This document shows, in pieces, positions 1 through 7,895 of a stretch of 47,360 nucleotides of DNA (position 1 is the first letter of the stretch; each line of letters opens with the position of its first letter). This DNA comes from Putridiphycobacter sp045110285. Lineage in GTDB: Bacteria > Bacteroidota > Bacteroidia > Flavobacteriales_D > Crocinitomicaceae. The position numbers and the translations under genes were made by a program. The stretch spans positions 1 to 47,360 of the forward strand of contig JBGCGA010000035.1 of the NCBI GenBank assembly GCA_045110285.1, in the 5' to 3' direction. The notes under the pieces were generated by a model. It had not been told where the DNA came from, made no database searches, and worked only from the letters and a program-made list of their open reading frames with translations.

Positions 1-320
1 CTAGTTTGTCGAGCATCGCTACCACTTGGGCCGTCCTGGCACTTTCCGTTTTGCGTGCTCGCGATATCGCACACATTAACCTCAATCAGCGATGGGTGCA
101 GAGGGGGCGTCGACATGTGATCGGAACAGTTGCCATGTGAACGCAACAAAGAAACGAAGTTGCTTTTAAATCTTGCGTCCTATGTAAACAGGCCGCACCG
201 GCCCGTAATGCGGCTTGGAGTTGCTGGTATTATCGCCGAAAGATTTGCCGCACAGACCGGTGTCCGCGCTCGCAGGGGATGGCACTCATGTCGTCCCCTC
301 TTTGGTTCCTAGGCGGGGCC
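1..320. other. GC-rich anomalous segment, no confident gene
   Basis: The first ~310 bases are about 55% G+C by hand count (166 of 300), against a clearly AT-rich remainder. CATGTGA occurs twice, 20 bp apart (114-120 and 134-140). Two GC-rich hairpins follow: 190-197 with 209-216, and 274-299. Short open frames exist on both strands (3-140 and 130-312 on +), but none shows a motif I recognise, and the frames overlap. The block could be an assembly chimera, a remnant of a transferred or mobile element, or a contig-end artefact. I see no defensible gene in 1-447. Confidence 0.6.
274..299. terminator. Strong GC-rich hairpin, terminator-like
   Basis: An 11-bp stem (two G-U pairs) closes a CTCA tetraloop: 274-284 pairs with 289-299. 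CTTTGGTT follows on the + strand, so the U-tract is poor. It may be a terminator of whatever the GC-rich block came from, or a structural repeat. It is not placed to terminate trmD. Confidence 0.35.
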
Positions 321-324
321 AGAA

Positions 325-354
325 GATGGAGATGAAGATGAAGATGAAGATGAA
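325..354. repeat. Hexanucleotide tandem repeat (GATGAA)n
   Basis: Five hexamer units run without a gap: GATGGA followed by four perfect GATGAA. On the + strand the frame through it reads alternating Asp-Glu and continues to a stop near 376, but a TAG at 310-312 precedes it in that frame and no start codon is available. It sits exactly where base composition changes from GC-rich to AT-rich. Confidence 0.8.
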
Positions 355-447
355 GAAGCCTTGATAACTATCTGAATATAATCTTGCTTTAGATTTTGTT
401 TTTTGCAATTGACTTACGATTCAGGATCCGCACTGCTGTAAAATAGT

Positions 448-1122
448 TTAATCCAATAAGTCTGGTCTCCTCTTTTTTGTATTCTCAAATGCTTGATCCA
501 TTCGCCACTGTTCAATTTTTTTATCATCACCCGACAATAAAATTGGTGGTACTTCATGACCCTCATAAATTCGAGGACGCGTATAAACTGGAGGAGCCAA
601 TAAATTATCTTGAAAAGAATCTGTCAAAGCAGATGTTTCATTGTTTAAAACACCTGGTATTAATCTTATTACGGCATCAGAAACTATTGCAGCTCCCAAT
701 TCTCCTCCTGATAATACGTAGCTGCCTACAGAAATTTCTTTAGTTACAAATAAATCCCTAACTCTTTGGTCTACACCTTTATAATGACCGCAGATAATTA
801 TTAGATTCTCACCAAGTGATAATTGATTTGCTGTTTTTTGATCAAATAAATCGCCATCTGGCGTCATATAAATAATCTCATCATAATCTCTTTCGGTTTT
901 TAGTTTATTGATGCAATTTGCAATAGGTTGAATTGTCATTACCATTCCTGCTCCGCCACCATATTGGTAATCATCTACGCTTTTTTGCCTGTGAGTTGAA
1001 TAGTCTCTGATATTATGTAAATGGACAGACGCTTTTCCCTTTTCTTGTGCCCTAAGTAAAATTGAATGATTAAAAGGGCCAGTTAAAAGCTCCGGTAAAA
1101 CGGTAAGGATATCTATTCGCAT
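448..1122 (-). CDS. trmD: tRNA (guanine-37-N1)-methyltransferase TrmD
   Basis: A cytoplasmic SPOUT-class enzyme that methylates N1 of G37 in tRNAs reading C-starting codons, using S-adenosylmethionine, and so prevents +1 frameshifting. The 224 residues match the family's usual length. Visible signatures are MRIDILTVLPEL at the N-terminus, YGGGAGMVM near residue 55, ICGHYKGVDQRV near 110, and the trefoil-knot segment VGSYVLSGGELGA, followed by LIPGVL and a TRPRIYEG motif. The ATG at 1120-1122 lies 18 bases after a TATTTTTG promoter element. In many Bacteroidota trmD is followed by rplS; here the downstream side runs into the anomalous block instead. The identification is secure. Confidence 0.97.
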   Translation of the reverse strand: MRIDILTVLPELLTGPFNHSILLRAQEKGKASVHLHNIRDYSTHRQKSVDDYQYGGGAGMVMTIQPIANCINKLKTERDYDEIIYMTPDGDLFDQKTANQLSLGENLIIICGHYKGVDQRVRDLFVTKEISVGSYVLSGGELGAAIVSDAVIRLIPGVLNNETSALTDSFQDNLLAPPVYTRPRIYEGHEVPPILLSGDDKKIEQWRMDQAFENTKKRRPDLLD

Positions 1123-1139
1123 GATAATTTAAACTGTAA

Positions 1140-1147
1140 CAAAAATA
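1140..1147 (-). promoter_or_regulatory. Bacteroidota -7 element for trmD
   Basis: The minus strand reads TATTTTTG, a full match to TAnnTTTG, with its G 18 bases before the A of the trmD ATG. No clear -33 TTTG is visible. Confidence 0.55.
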
Positions 1148-1234
1148 ATCGATTGTATTGTATATAATAAAATATTTAACCTAAATAAATAGAATTTAAT
1201 TTAAGTGAATGTATATTAGTTGTTTGAGTGTTTT

Positions 1235-1267
1235 TTTGAGGCATTGTAGAGAAATTTTGTACATTTG
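1235..1267 (+). promoter_or_regulatory. Bacteroidota promoter (-33 TTTG, -7 TACATTTG)
   Basis: TTTG at 1235-1238 and TACATTTG at 1260-1267 are 21 bp apart, a good match to the Bacteroides/Flavobacterium consensus. The ATG of the M23 peptidase gene is 19 bases past the -7 element. Upstream in-frame starts would lie inside the promoter, which fixes the start at 1286. Confidence 0.7.
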
Positions 1268-1285
1268 CACCTTATAATTTTTGGT

Positions 1286-2239
1286 ATGAAGTTATTTTTC
1301 GTTTTCTTGATCGCTTTCTCTGTGCACCATGCGTTCGCACAAACTGCCCAAGAAGTTGAAGATTCATTAGATCTGAAATTTCAAAAGCAGATGGCTGAAG
1401 AAATTGGGGGTGATTTTGAAACTGGAGGAGATTTTGGAGGAGCATCAGACTTTGACGGAATTATGAATGATCACATTCACCACCTTTTATCTGAAGATTC
1501 CACAATGGAATTTAAGTCGTTTTGGAAAAATAATGTCACTATTACCTATAACGAAAATCCAGTTCATTTACTTAAAGATACTTTGTGGCTTTGCGTACTT
1601 GATTCTATTCACGATAGAGCTGTAATTCCAGTAAAAAATGCAGTAGTTACCTCTCATTTTGGAATACGGTATGGTAGAAATCACAACGGAACTGATTTGG
1701 ACTTAGAAACAGGAGATACCGTGTATGCAGCTTTTGACGGTGTGATTCGATACGGAAAATATCACCAAAATGGTTTTGGAAATTTAATTATTGCAAGGCA
1801 TTTTAATGGATTAGAAACGTATTATGCTCACCTATCAAAGCTTTTAGTAGAGCCAAATAGTTTAGTTAAAGCTGGTGACCCTATTGGTTTAGGCGGGAAT
1901 ACTGGGCGTTCCTCGGGTTCCCATTTGCATTTTGAAATTAGGTTTTATGACCAGCCAATAGATCCAGAGCTTGTTTTTGACTTTAAAAAAGGTATTGTAA
2001 CTGACCCCAACTTGTTTGTTCATAGCGGTGTTTTTGAGCATTCTCGTCAGAGTACTACTAAATCCTCAGGAAAGAACAATACAACTGCTGGAAGTAAAAA
2101 ATACCATAAGGTAAGAAGTGGAGATACCTTAGGAGCAATTGCTCAAAAAAACAGGACTTCGGTTAGTAGATTGTGTTCATTAAATCATATAAAATCTACA
2201 TCAACTCTCCATATAGGACAAACTATTCGTATACGGTAG
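1286..2239 (+). CDS. Secreted M23 peptidase with C-terminal LysM domain
   Basis: A 317-residue exported murein hydrolase. Residues 1-19 are a signal peptide ending AFAQ. An acidic, Gly-rich linker follows. The M23 zinc metallopeptidase domain spans roughly 105-235: HNGTDLD carries the first ligands (H133, D137), YYAHLS gives H182, and GSHLHFEIR gives H213/H215. Residues ~272-317 form one LysM repeat (YHKVRSGDTLGAIA), which binds N-acetylglucosamine chains. All catalytic residues are present, so an active endopeptidase cutting peptidoglycan cross-links is likely, unlike degenerate NlpD/EnvC activators. The start was chosen because a good promoter (1235-1267) overlaps any earlier start. Its 3' end overlaps the convergent glycosyltransferase gene by 17 bp. 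Confidence 0.93.
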   Translation: MKLFFVFLIAFSVHHAFAQTAQEVEDSLDLKFQKQMAEEIGGDFETGGDFGGASDFDGIMNDHIHHLLSEDSTMEFKSFWKNNVTITYNENPVHLLKDTLWLCVLDSIHDRAVIPVKNAVVTSHFGIRYGRNHNGTDLDLETGDTVYAAFDGVIRYGKYHQNGFGNLIIARHFNGLETYYAHLSKLLVEPNSLVKAGDPIGLGGNTGRSSGSHLHFEIRFYDQPIDPELVFDFKKGIVTDPNLFVHSGVFEHSRQSTTKSSGKNNTTAGSKKYHKVRSGDTLGAIAQKNRTSVSRLCSLNHIKSTSTLHIGQTIRIR

Positions 2240-3368
2240 ATTCGTAGATCGCTTTCCACTTATTGACTATTGCTGTTTGACCAAATTGTGTTTTAATGGC
2301 GTTCTGATTTGATTCACTATTGAAATTTCTATAATTTAAAATCATTTCTTGCATGGCGTTTTTCAGAGCAATTGAGTCATTTACAGGAATGAGAATTCCA
2401 TTTTGATGATTAACAAATTGCTCTGGTCCACCGCATTTTGTGCAAATGACAGGTAAACCTGATAAGATTGCCTCTGCCACTGTCATACCAAACGTCTCAA
2501 CATTCGAATTACAAATGTAAAAATGGAAGCTAGGTAAAAGTTCATGAACTTCTTTTTGCTCTAAACGACCTAATAATGTAACATGATTTGTTAATTCATT
2601 CTTTTTTATGTAGTCCTCAATCAAACTTTGATCAGGCCCACTGCCAATAATTGTTAAATGTACAGGCTTGTCAAACATAATAACTGAACGGAAGGCTTGA
2701 AGTAATCCTATTATATTTTTAGTTTTATTGTTAAAGTCACAAACCGTAATTACTTGTGTTGTTGAATGTTCTTTTTTTTGAACTGGAACACTTACAGAGC
2801 AAATGTAGTTTGGAACAACCCTCACGTTCTTATTAAATCTCTTATCAATTTGTTTTTTTAAAGATTGACTGACTACAGTGACTTCTGATGCACCGTTTAT
2901 AATTTTTTTATAAAAGTATTTGTAGATGAATGATTTGTTTTCAAATTGACCATTCAGATGACCAGACCAATGCTCCGTCACAATGTATGGAATCTTTTCT
3001 TTTGATAACAATCTTCTTGCTAGCATAGCTGGACGAATAGGAACTTGAATGTGCACTGCATCTATGGGGTCTGATATAAGATTATGTCCTATGTTTTGCG
3101 CCTTTCTGTATTTGGCAAGATTAGTAAATCTTGTAATTCCAGTTTTTTTGCGAAAGAACACGCTGATTTCATTTATACCCTTGTCTTTGGATATTTTAGT
3201 TACATATGGTTCTGGACAATCTTCTAATCCCATTACAAATAGAACTGTAATTTGATAGTGAGAGGATAAGAGAATAGCTTGGTTTTGGATAAAAATACCC
3301 AATTGAACATCATTTTGATTGGGATACCATTTTGGTAAAATTAGAATATGTTTTTTTTTGTTTTCCAA
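2223..3368 (-). CDS. Glycosyltransferase family 4 (GT-B fold)
   Basis: 381 residues. The N-terminal half starts with HILILPKWYPNQND, typical of the acceptor-binding lobe of GT4 enzymes; residues ~195-350 form the nucleotide-sugar lobe. The diagnostic E-x7-E pair is present in ETFGMTVAE, followed by AILSGLPVICT and GGPEQFV and a GILIPVND loop. No signal peptide or membrane span is seen, so it should act at the cytoplasmic face of the inner membrane, building surface polysaccharide or a lipid-linked glycan. Donor and acceptor cannot be read from the sequence. Its start directly follows the stop of the upstream FAH-family gene (3369), so the two are probably co-transcribed. No other polysaccharide genes lie nearby, which is unusual for a capsule or O-antigen enzyme. 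Confidence 0.9.
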   Translation of the reverse strand: MENKKKHILILPKWYPNQNDVQLGIFIQNQAILLSSHYQITVLFVMGLEDCPEPYVTKISKDKGINEISVFFRKKTGITRFTNLAKYRKAQNIGHNLISDPIDAVHIQVPIRPAMLARRLLSKEKIPYIVTEHWSGHLNGQFENKSFIYKYFYKKIINGASEVTVVSQSLKKQIDKRFNKNVRVVPNYICSVSVPVQKKEHSTTQVITVCDFNNKTKNIIGLLQAFRSVIMFDKPVHLTIIGSGPDQSLIEDYIKKNELTNHVTLLGRLEQKEVHELLPSFHFYICNSNVETFGMTVAEAILSGLPVICTKCGGPEQFVNHQNGILIPVNDSIALKNAMQEMILNYRNFNSESNQNAIKTQFGQTAIVNKWKAIYESTVYE

Positions 3369-3977
3369 TTATTTAATTCTTAGCGTAAACATTTGCTCAT
3401 CCCCAATATACCCTTGGAGCTCATCACCTATTGTAACAGGGCCAACGCCCTCTGGTGTGCCTGTAAAAATTAAATCGCCCGTTTTTAAGGTCATAAATTG
3501 AGAAATATACGAAATGATAGAATCAATTGTAAAAATCATATCATTACTGACTCCTGTTTGAACTATCGTCTTATTTTTTTCAAGTCTGAAATTTATAGAC
3601 TCTAAGTCTAGTTCAGATTTGTGAATAAATGAGTTAGAAATCAAAGCGCTATTATCAAACCCTTTTGCAATCTCCCATGGTAATCTTTTTTCTTTGCATT
3701 CAGCTTGTTTATCTCGGGCTGTAAAATCAATACCGAGGCCTATTTCCTCGTAATACTTATTTGCAAATTTTAAATCAATATGTTTTCCAACCTTACAGAT
3801 TTTAACTACGAGTTCAACTTCGTAGTGAAGATTATTTGTAAAGTTTGGAATAAACATATAGTCAAACCTATTGATTGCTGAATCCGGTTTCATAAAAAAA
3901 ACAGGAGAGCTTGGTAAGTCAGCATTCATTTCTGCCGCATGTTTGGCGTAATTTCGGCCAATACAAATTATTTTCAT
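3369..3977 (-). CDS. Fumarylacetoacetate hydrolase (FAH) family protein
   Basis: 202 residues with the C-terminal FAH fold and little else, matching the short bacterial YcgM-like branch. Metal ligands are visible in HYEVEL (E53, E55) and GIDFTARD (D84); FTGTPEGVGP near the C-terminus is the second family signature. Such proteins act as acylpyruvases, oxaloacetate decarboxylases or tautomerases in the cytoplasm; which reaction this one performs cannot be told. It is the first gene of a two-gene unit with the glycosyltransferase, preceded by a TATTTTTG promoter 27 bases before the ATG. The pairing has no obvious metabolic logic. Confidence 0.9.
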   Translation of the reverse strand: MKIICIGRNYAKHAAEMNADLPSSPVFFMKPDSAINRFDYMFIPNFTNNLHYEVELVVKICKVGKHIDLKFANKYYEEIGLGIDFTARDKQAECKEKRLPWEIAKGFDNSALISNSFIHKSELDLESINFRLEKNKTIVQTGVSNDMIFTIDSIISYISQFMTLKTGDLIFTGTPEGVGPVTIGDELQGYIGDEQMFTLRIK

Positions 3978-4003
3978 AGAGAAAAATTACTATTGTTCAA
4001 TTA

Positions 4004-4011
4004 CAAAAATA
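4004..4011 (-). promoter_or_regulatory. Bacteroidota -7 element for FAH/glycosyltransferase unit
   Basis: The minus strand reads TATTTTTG; its G is 27 bases before the ATG at 3977. A full consensus match in the short gap to the exonuclease gene. Confidence 0.55.
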
Positions 4012-4035
4012 ACTTTTAATCTAGGCATGGAGAAT

Positions 4036-4878
4036 TTATCGTCCGGGAAATTTTGATTTTAGCGCTGTTAGCTTTTCGTCAAAACTAGCAGTTTTTTTTT
4101 CTTTGTGTTTCGCTTGGAGTTTTGCTACAGTTTCACGCAATACCTTTTTTGTGTAGTGAGGGAAATCATTATTTATCATCCAAGAATGATAGCCAGGCTC
4201 ACGTTTTAGTATTTCTGCTACTGTTTTGTTTTGATGTTTACCAAAATTGTAGATGACTTCTCCCTCTTTATTGTAGGCTAATCTCCCACTAAAATCAGCT
4301 ATTTTATTTTTAGAATAAACACTAAATTCAGCTAAAAAATCGATATCATTTTCAAGATCAGAATATCTATCCAATTGCGCTTTTAGCACCTCGTATGTTG
4401 CAACAATGTCAGCTTCGGCACTGTGCGCATTTTCAATCGTTTTTTGACAGTAAAATTGGTATGCCGCTTCTAGCGTTCTCTTTTCCATTTTATGAAAAAT
4501 GTTCTGAACATCTACACATTTTCTGTCATCCATTGAAAAATCGGCTCCTGCTCTTACAAATTCTTCAAGTAGTAAGGGAATGTCAAATTTGTTTGAATTA
4601 TAACCAGCTAGGTCTGCTTCACCGATAAATCGAATTAATTCTTCTGAAAAATCCTCGAATGATGGTTTATCAATAACCATTTCATTAGTAATTCCATGAA
4701 TGTCTATAACTTCTTGTGGAATGTTAATTTGAGGGTTAATGATTTGAACTAACCGTTCTTCTGAACCGTCTGGATTCACCTTAACTATTCCAATTTCAAC
4801 AATTCTATCCTTGGTAACATTCAGTCCAGTGGCCTCAAGGTCAAAAAATACAATTGGTTTTTTTAAATTTAAGTTCAT
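4036..4878 (-). CDS. DnaQ-like 3'-5' exonuclease, ExoX-type
   Basis: 280 residues. The N-terminal ~165 form a DEDD exonuclease domain with all acidic residues: FFDLEATG (D13, E15) in ExoI, NKFDIP (D99) in ExoII and HSAEAD (H152, D157) in ExoIII, making it DEDDh type. Residues ~195-245 contain YNFGKHQNKTVAEIL and GYHSWMINNDFP, the small C-terminal domain found in ExoX-like nucleases. It probably trims DNA 3' ends in repair or proofreading; it is too short for a polymerase III epsilon plus GIY-YIG fusion. Its ATG directly abuts the stop of the upstream OmpA-family gene, so it is likely read on the same message. Confidence 0.92.
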   Translation of the reverse strand: MNLNLKKPIVFFDLEATGLNVTKDRIVEIGIVKVNPDGSEERLVQIINPQINIPQEVIDIHGITNEMVIDKPSFEDFSEELIRFIGEADLAGYNSNKFDIPLLLEEFVRAGADFSMDDRKCVDVQNIFHKMEKRTLEAAYQFYCQKTIENAHSAEADIVATYEVLKAQLDRYSDLENDIDFLAEFSVYSKNKIADFSGRLAYNKEGEVIYNFGKHQNKTVAEILKREPGYHSWMINNDFPHYTKKVLRETVAKLQAKHKEKKTASFDEKLTALKSKFPGR

Positions 4879-7719
4879 TTACAGTTGAATGTATAAAGCT
4901 GACATTTCAGGAATATCTAATTTAATTTCAACTCTTCTATTTAATTGACGATTGGCTGCAGAAGTATTAGGAACAGCTGGTTTAGTTTCTCCAAACCAAG
5001 CATTGTCTAACCTATTTGGTGCAATACCTTTTTCTATTAGGTATTTGTATGCTACCAATGTTCGGACTTGTGATAATGTAGTATTATACTCTTCAGTTCC
5101 TATCCAGTCTGTATGACCGTCTAATCTTAATGTTGCATTTGGATGGTCTCTTAAATATTCGTAAATATTCTCAAGAACATTTTTACTTTTCGACCTTAAA
5201 AAATATTTATCAAAATCGAAATATAAATTTTCAAATTCAGAGGAAGCTATATCTGTCTGAGTCTGCGTATTTACATCAGGCCCAGTTTGTGGATCAGTTG
5301 TACCTGTTTCAGTTTGTGAAGTTGTTGTACCTGTTTCAGTTTGTGAAGTTGTTGTTGTACCTGTTTCTCCAGTAGTTTCATCAGGTTTTACATTAGAGAC
5401 TATTAAATCACTTGCTTTAACAATTTCTTTTAAATCAACCATATCTACAAATTCTGAATACACAACATCACTTGTTTCAGGATCTAAGTTTACTAAGTAA
5501 GCAGAAAATAACACTTCTTCTGTTGGAATGTCCATATTATAACTCATGGTAGTATTTTTGTTAATTTGAGCAACTTCCATTGCATCATCTGGGTCGTTAC
5601 TCATTGAAAAGTAACCATTATTGTCAGTCATTGTGTTGCTAACTATTTCATTATTGTCATCTGCAATATACAAGCTTGTTCTTGGTTTAGCTTTTTCATC
5701 ACTATTGTTGTAGCTTTGAATGAAACCTTGTATTGGAGATTCTTGGGTTAAGTTGTTTCCGACTGCATTTCTATAACTTCTTAGGGCATCTTCCTCATTT
5801 ACAACAACTATATAGTCGTCTTTTGGATTTATTTTCTCAAATGCGAAATTACCATACATATCCGTTTTGGTGACTCTTATTATTTCATTATCTAAATTAA
5901 GTAAGCTAATTTCAATATTACTAGCATTTACAACTCCGTTGTGCGCAATTGTTCCTTTAATTCCTGATGTTGAATCGGCATAAGTACTGTTGGTGCTAAT
6001 ATCATCCATTTCATACTTTTCTTTTACGGCAGACTCAATATCAAATAATGCATTTTTAAAATTTGCTTTTTGGGCCATAATATCACCATTGTTGTTTTTT
6101 ACATCACTGATGGTAATTTCTTGAAACAGATTATAGGCATCACATTGTTTTGGAACATAAAATTCTTCAGTATGAGCTCTTTCAAGCATATAGCCTTTTT
6201 GTGCAACAACTAGTTCTAAAAGATAGGTTGCATCTGGTGGCAACACCATATTATATTTTCCAGAAACTGGGTCAATGTTATAGGTGCCCATTTCCTCGCC
6301 AGTTTCTTTATTGGTTATCTTAATAATGCCATTGACAGGGGTATGAGATTCAGCATAAATTGTATATCCTTTGACATTTGTTGTTGGAATGTTCTCGCAT
6401 TCAAAGTTTGCAGAATAAATGTCTAATTGTCCATAAGTGCCAGGACGCATTGAAGAAAAATAGCCTATAGACCCTTCAGCGTTTTCAATGTAAAATATGT
6501 CATTCCCATTTGAATTAATTGGTGCTCCAACATTAATAGGATCTCCCCAAGTACCATATTCATCTCTTTCAATTTTAAATATATCGTACCCTCCCATTGT
6601 ATTATGGCCTTTTGAAGCAAAATAAAACGACTTTCCATCTGATGACATAAAAGGAGCGTCTTCATCATATTCTGTATTAATTTGAGGACCTACATTTGTT
6701 GGTGCTCCCCATGAACCATCAGAGTTTGCTCTTGATACGTAGATATCTCTCCCTCCTAAACTTCCTTTTGCACCTGCAGCAACAATGTACATTTCTTGCT
6801 CATCTGCGGTTATAAATAAACTATGATTAGATTTACCAATATTAGTGTTTTTATTCATTTTTACGGGGATTCCCCATTCACCTGAATTACTTCGTTTACT
6901 TTTCCAAATACTATTTTCTTTGTATATGAAAAGTGTGTTTCCATCAGGAGACAGGGAAATAGGTGCTTCATGACTTTTTCCACCGTTTATCTCTTTATTA
7001 ATATAGCCCGAAGATTTGTCAATAACTTTTGATTTTCCCCAATCCTCACCTGATTTGGTTGAATAGTATATGTCTTCATAATATTCACCATCAATACTTT
7101 TTTTGTTTGAATATGGTCTTCTAGAGCAAAACAAAATAATATCCTCTTCTTTAGTCAAAACAGAGGAATAATCGGAAGAGTTAGTGTTGATATTTTCGCC
7201 CATGTTTGAAATCTCTACAAAGCGCAAAGCTTTTTGGTCTCTCAAATCAATTCCGTTATTACAAATCTCAATTTTCCTCAACACTTCTTCCTCAATGTTA
7301 GGGGCTGTTGTTTTATTATCAATTTCTTCTCTAAACAGATTATAGTATTTTATTGCCTTTTCGTACTCCCCAATGTAGTGGTAGGTATTTGCAGTGTAAT
7401 ACAATAACTCTGGAATGGTGTCAGTAAATGAAAGGGCTAGTGCTTCATCAAAAAACTCCAAAGCTTTTTCTCGTTCCACTTTCGAGTCATAATAAACCGC
7501 TCCTGCTTCAAACCAATGTTGAGCCTCTCGTGAGCCGCCAGCGGTAGCTTTATCAAAGTAAGTTTTTGCTTTCCAATACTCTAAATCTCTTGCCGCTTTC
7601 CTTCCTTTTTTGACCAATTTTTTAATTTGTTTTTCAGGCAAAGCTTGGGCTTCGGCGGTGTTTTGTCCGATTAGAGTAAAGCAGCCTAGTAAAATTACAA
7701 GTAGCTTAAATTTTTTCAT
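4879..7719 (-). CDS. PorE-like OmpA-family protein (TPR, PD40, CRD, OmpA-C)
   Basis: 946 residues, exported (signal peptide ending in TAEAQ). Domain order: TPR-like helices ~30-150; a six-bladed-propeller-type PD40 region ~175-420 with blade motifs such as SPDGNTLFIY and SSDGKSFYFASKG; carboxypeptidase-regulatory-like beta domains near 445-520 and 585-660; a Thr/Gln/Glu-rich linker ~780-825; and an OmpA C-terminal peptidoglycan-binding domain ~835-946 (FDFDKYFLR, LDGHTDWIGT, NRQLNRRVEI). This order matches PorE, the T9SS component that tethers the secretion machine to murein in Porphyromonas gingivalis, but Bacteroidota carry many paralogues, so a general envelope-anchoring role is also possible. 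PorU- and PorV-like genes occur elsewhere in the window. The downstream exonuclease gene abuts it. Confidence 0.88.
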   Translation of the reverse strand: MKKFKLLVILLGCFTLIGQNTAEAQALPEKQIKKLVKKGRKAARDLEYWKAKTYFDKATAGGSREAQHWFEAGAVYYDSKVEREKALEFFDEALALSFTDTIPELLYYTANTYHYIGEYEKAIKYYNLFREEIDNKTTAPNIEEEVLRKIEICNNGIDLRDQKALRFVEISNMGENINTNSSDYSSVLTKEEDIILFCSRRPYSNKKSIDGEYYEDIYYSTKSGEDWGKSKVIDKSSGYINKEINGGKSHEAPISLSPDGNTLFIYKENSIWKSKRSNSGEWGIPVKMNKNTNIGKSNHSLFITADEQEMYIVAAGAKGSLGGRDIYVSRANSDGSWGAPTNVGPQINTEYDEDAPFMSSDGKSFYFASKGHNTMGGYDIFKIERDEYGTWGDPINVGAPINSNGNDIFYIENAEGSIGYFSSMRPGTYGQLDIYSANFECENIPTTNVKGYTIYAESHTPVNGIIKITNKETGEEMGTYNIDPVSGKYNMVLPPDATYLLELVVAQKGYMLERAHTEEFYVPKQCDAYNLFQEITISDVKNNNGDIMAQKANFKNALFDIESAVKEKYEMDDISTNSTYADSTSGIKGTIAHNGVVNASNIEISLLNLDNEIIRVTKTDMYGNFAFEKINPKDDYIVVVNEEDALRSYRNAVGNNLTQESPIQGFIQSYNNSDEKAKPRTSLYIADDNNEIVSNTMTDNNGYFSMSNDPDDAMEVAQINKNTTMSYNMDIPTEEVLFSAYLVNLDPETSDVVYSEFVDMVDLKEIVKASDLIVSNVKPDETTGETGTTTTSQTETGTTTSQTETGTTDPQTGPDVNTQTQTDIASSEFENLYFDFDKYFLRSKSKNVLENIYEYLRDHPNATLRLDGHTDWIGTEEYNTTLSQVRTLVAYKYLIEKGIAPNRLDNAWFGETKPAVPNTSAANRQLNRRVEIKLDIPEMSALYIQL
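5297..5367. repeat. In-frame tandem repeat in OmpA-protein linker
   Basis: A 24-bp unit beginning GTTGTACCTGTTTCAG occurs intact at 5297-5320 and 5324-5347, and its first 14 bases again at 5354-5367. The copies are separated by one and then two GTT triplets. On the minus strand it encodes SQTETGTT-type repeats in the linker before the OmpA domain. All length changes are multiples of three. Confidence 0.85.
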
Positions 7720-7848
7720 AGGGCTTGAGTAAAAGTGAAACTCCTTGAACCACTATGCATACCAACAAAAGTTGCTGTTTGAAATGCGTTAATTTGTATG
7801 CAGAATAGTTTCATGTTAGTGAATTATTCTGCTAAATTATACAACAAA

Positions 7849-7872
7849 GCCCCTCCCAAAATTGGAAGAGGC
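7849..7872 (-). terminator. Rho-independent terminator after the E2 gene
   Basis: On the minus strand a 9-bp stem GCCTCTTCC/GGGAGGGGC (two G-U pairs) with an AATTTT loop is followed by TTTGTTGT. It lies 24 bases past the E2 stop codon and separates that gene from the OmpA-family gene, which must then have its own promoter in 7720-7848. Confidence 0.7.
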
Positions 7873-7895
7873 TCAAGATATCAACAACGAATTTT

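Noticed and set aside
3..140. Open frame at the window edge that might be the end of a transposase
   Set aside because: Only 45 residues and no DDE, HTH or other signature; the evidence is too thin for a mobile-element call.
130..312. 60-residue open frame on + in the GC-rich block
   Set aside because: Starts with TTG, matches no family I recognise, overlaps competing frames on both strands and is bracketed by hairpins; GC-rich DNA gives such frames by chance.
4395..4628. 77-residue + frame opposite the exonuclease gene
   Set aside because: Antisense to the DEDDh domain with all its catalytic residues; no promoter element.
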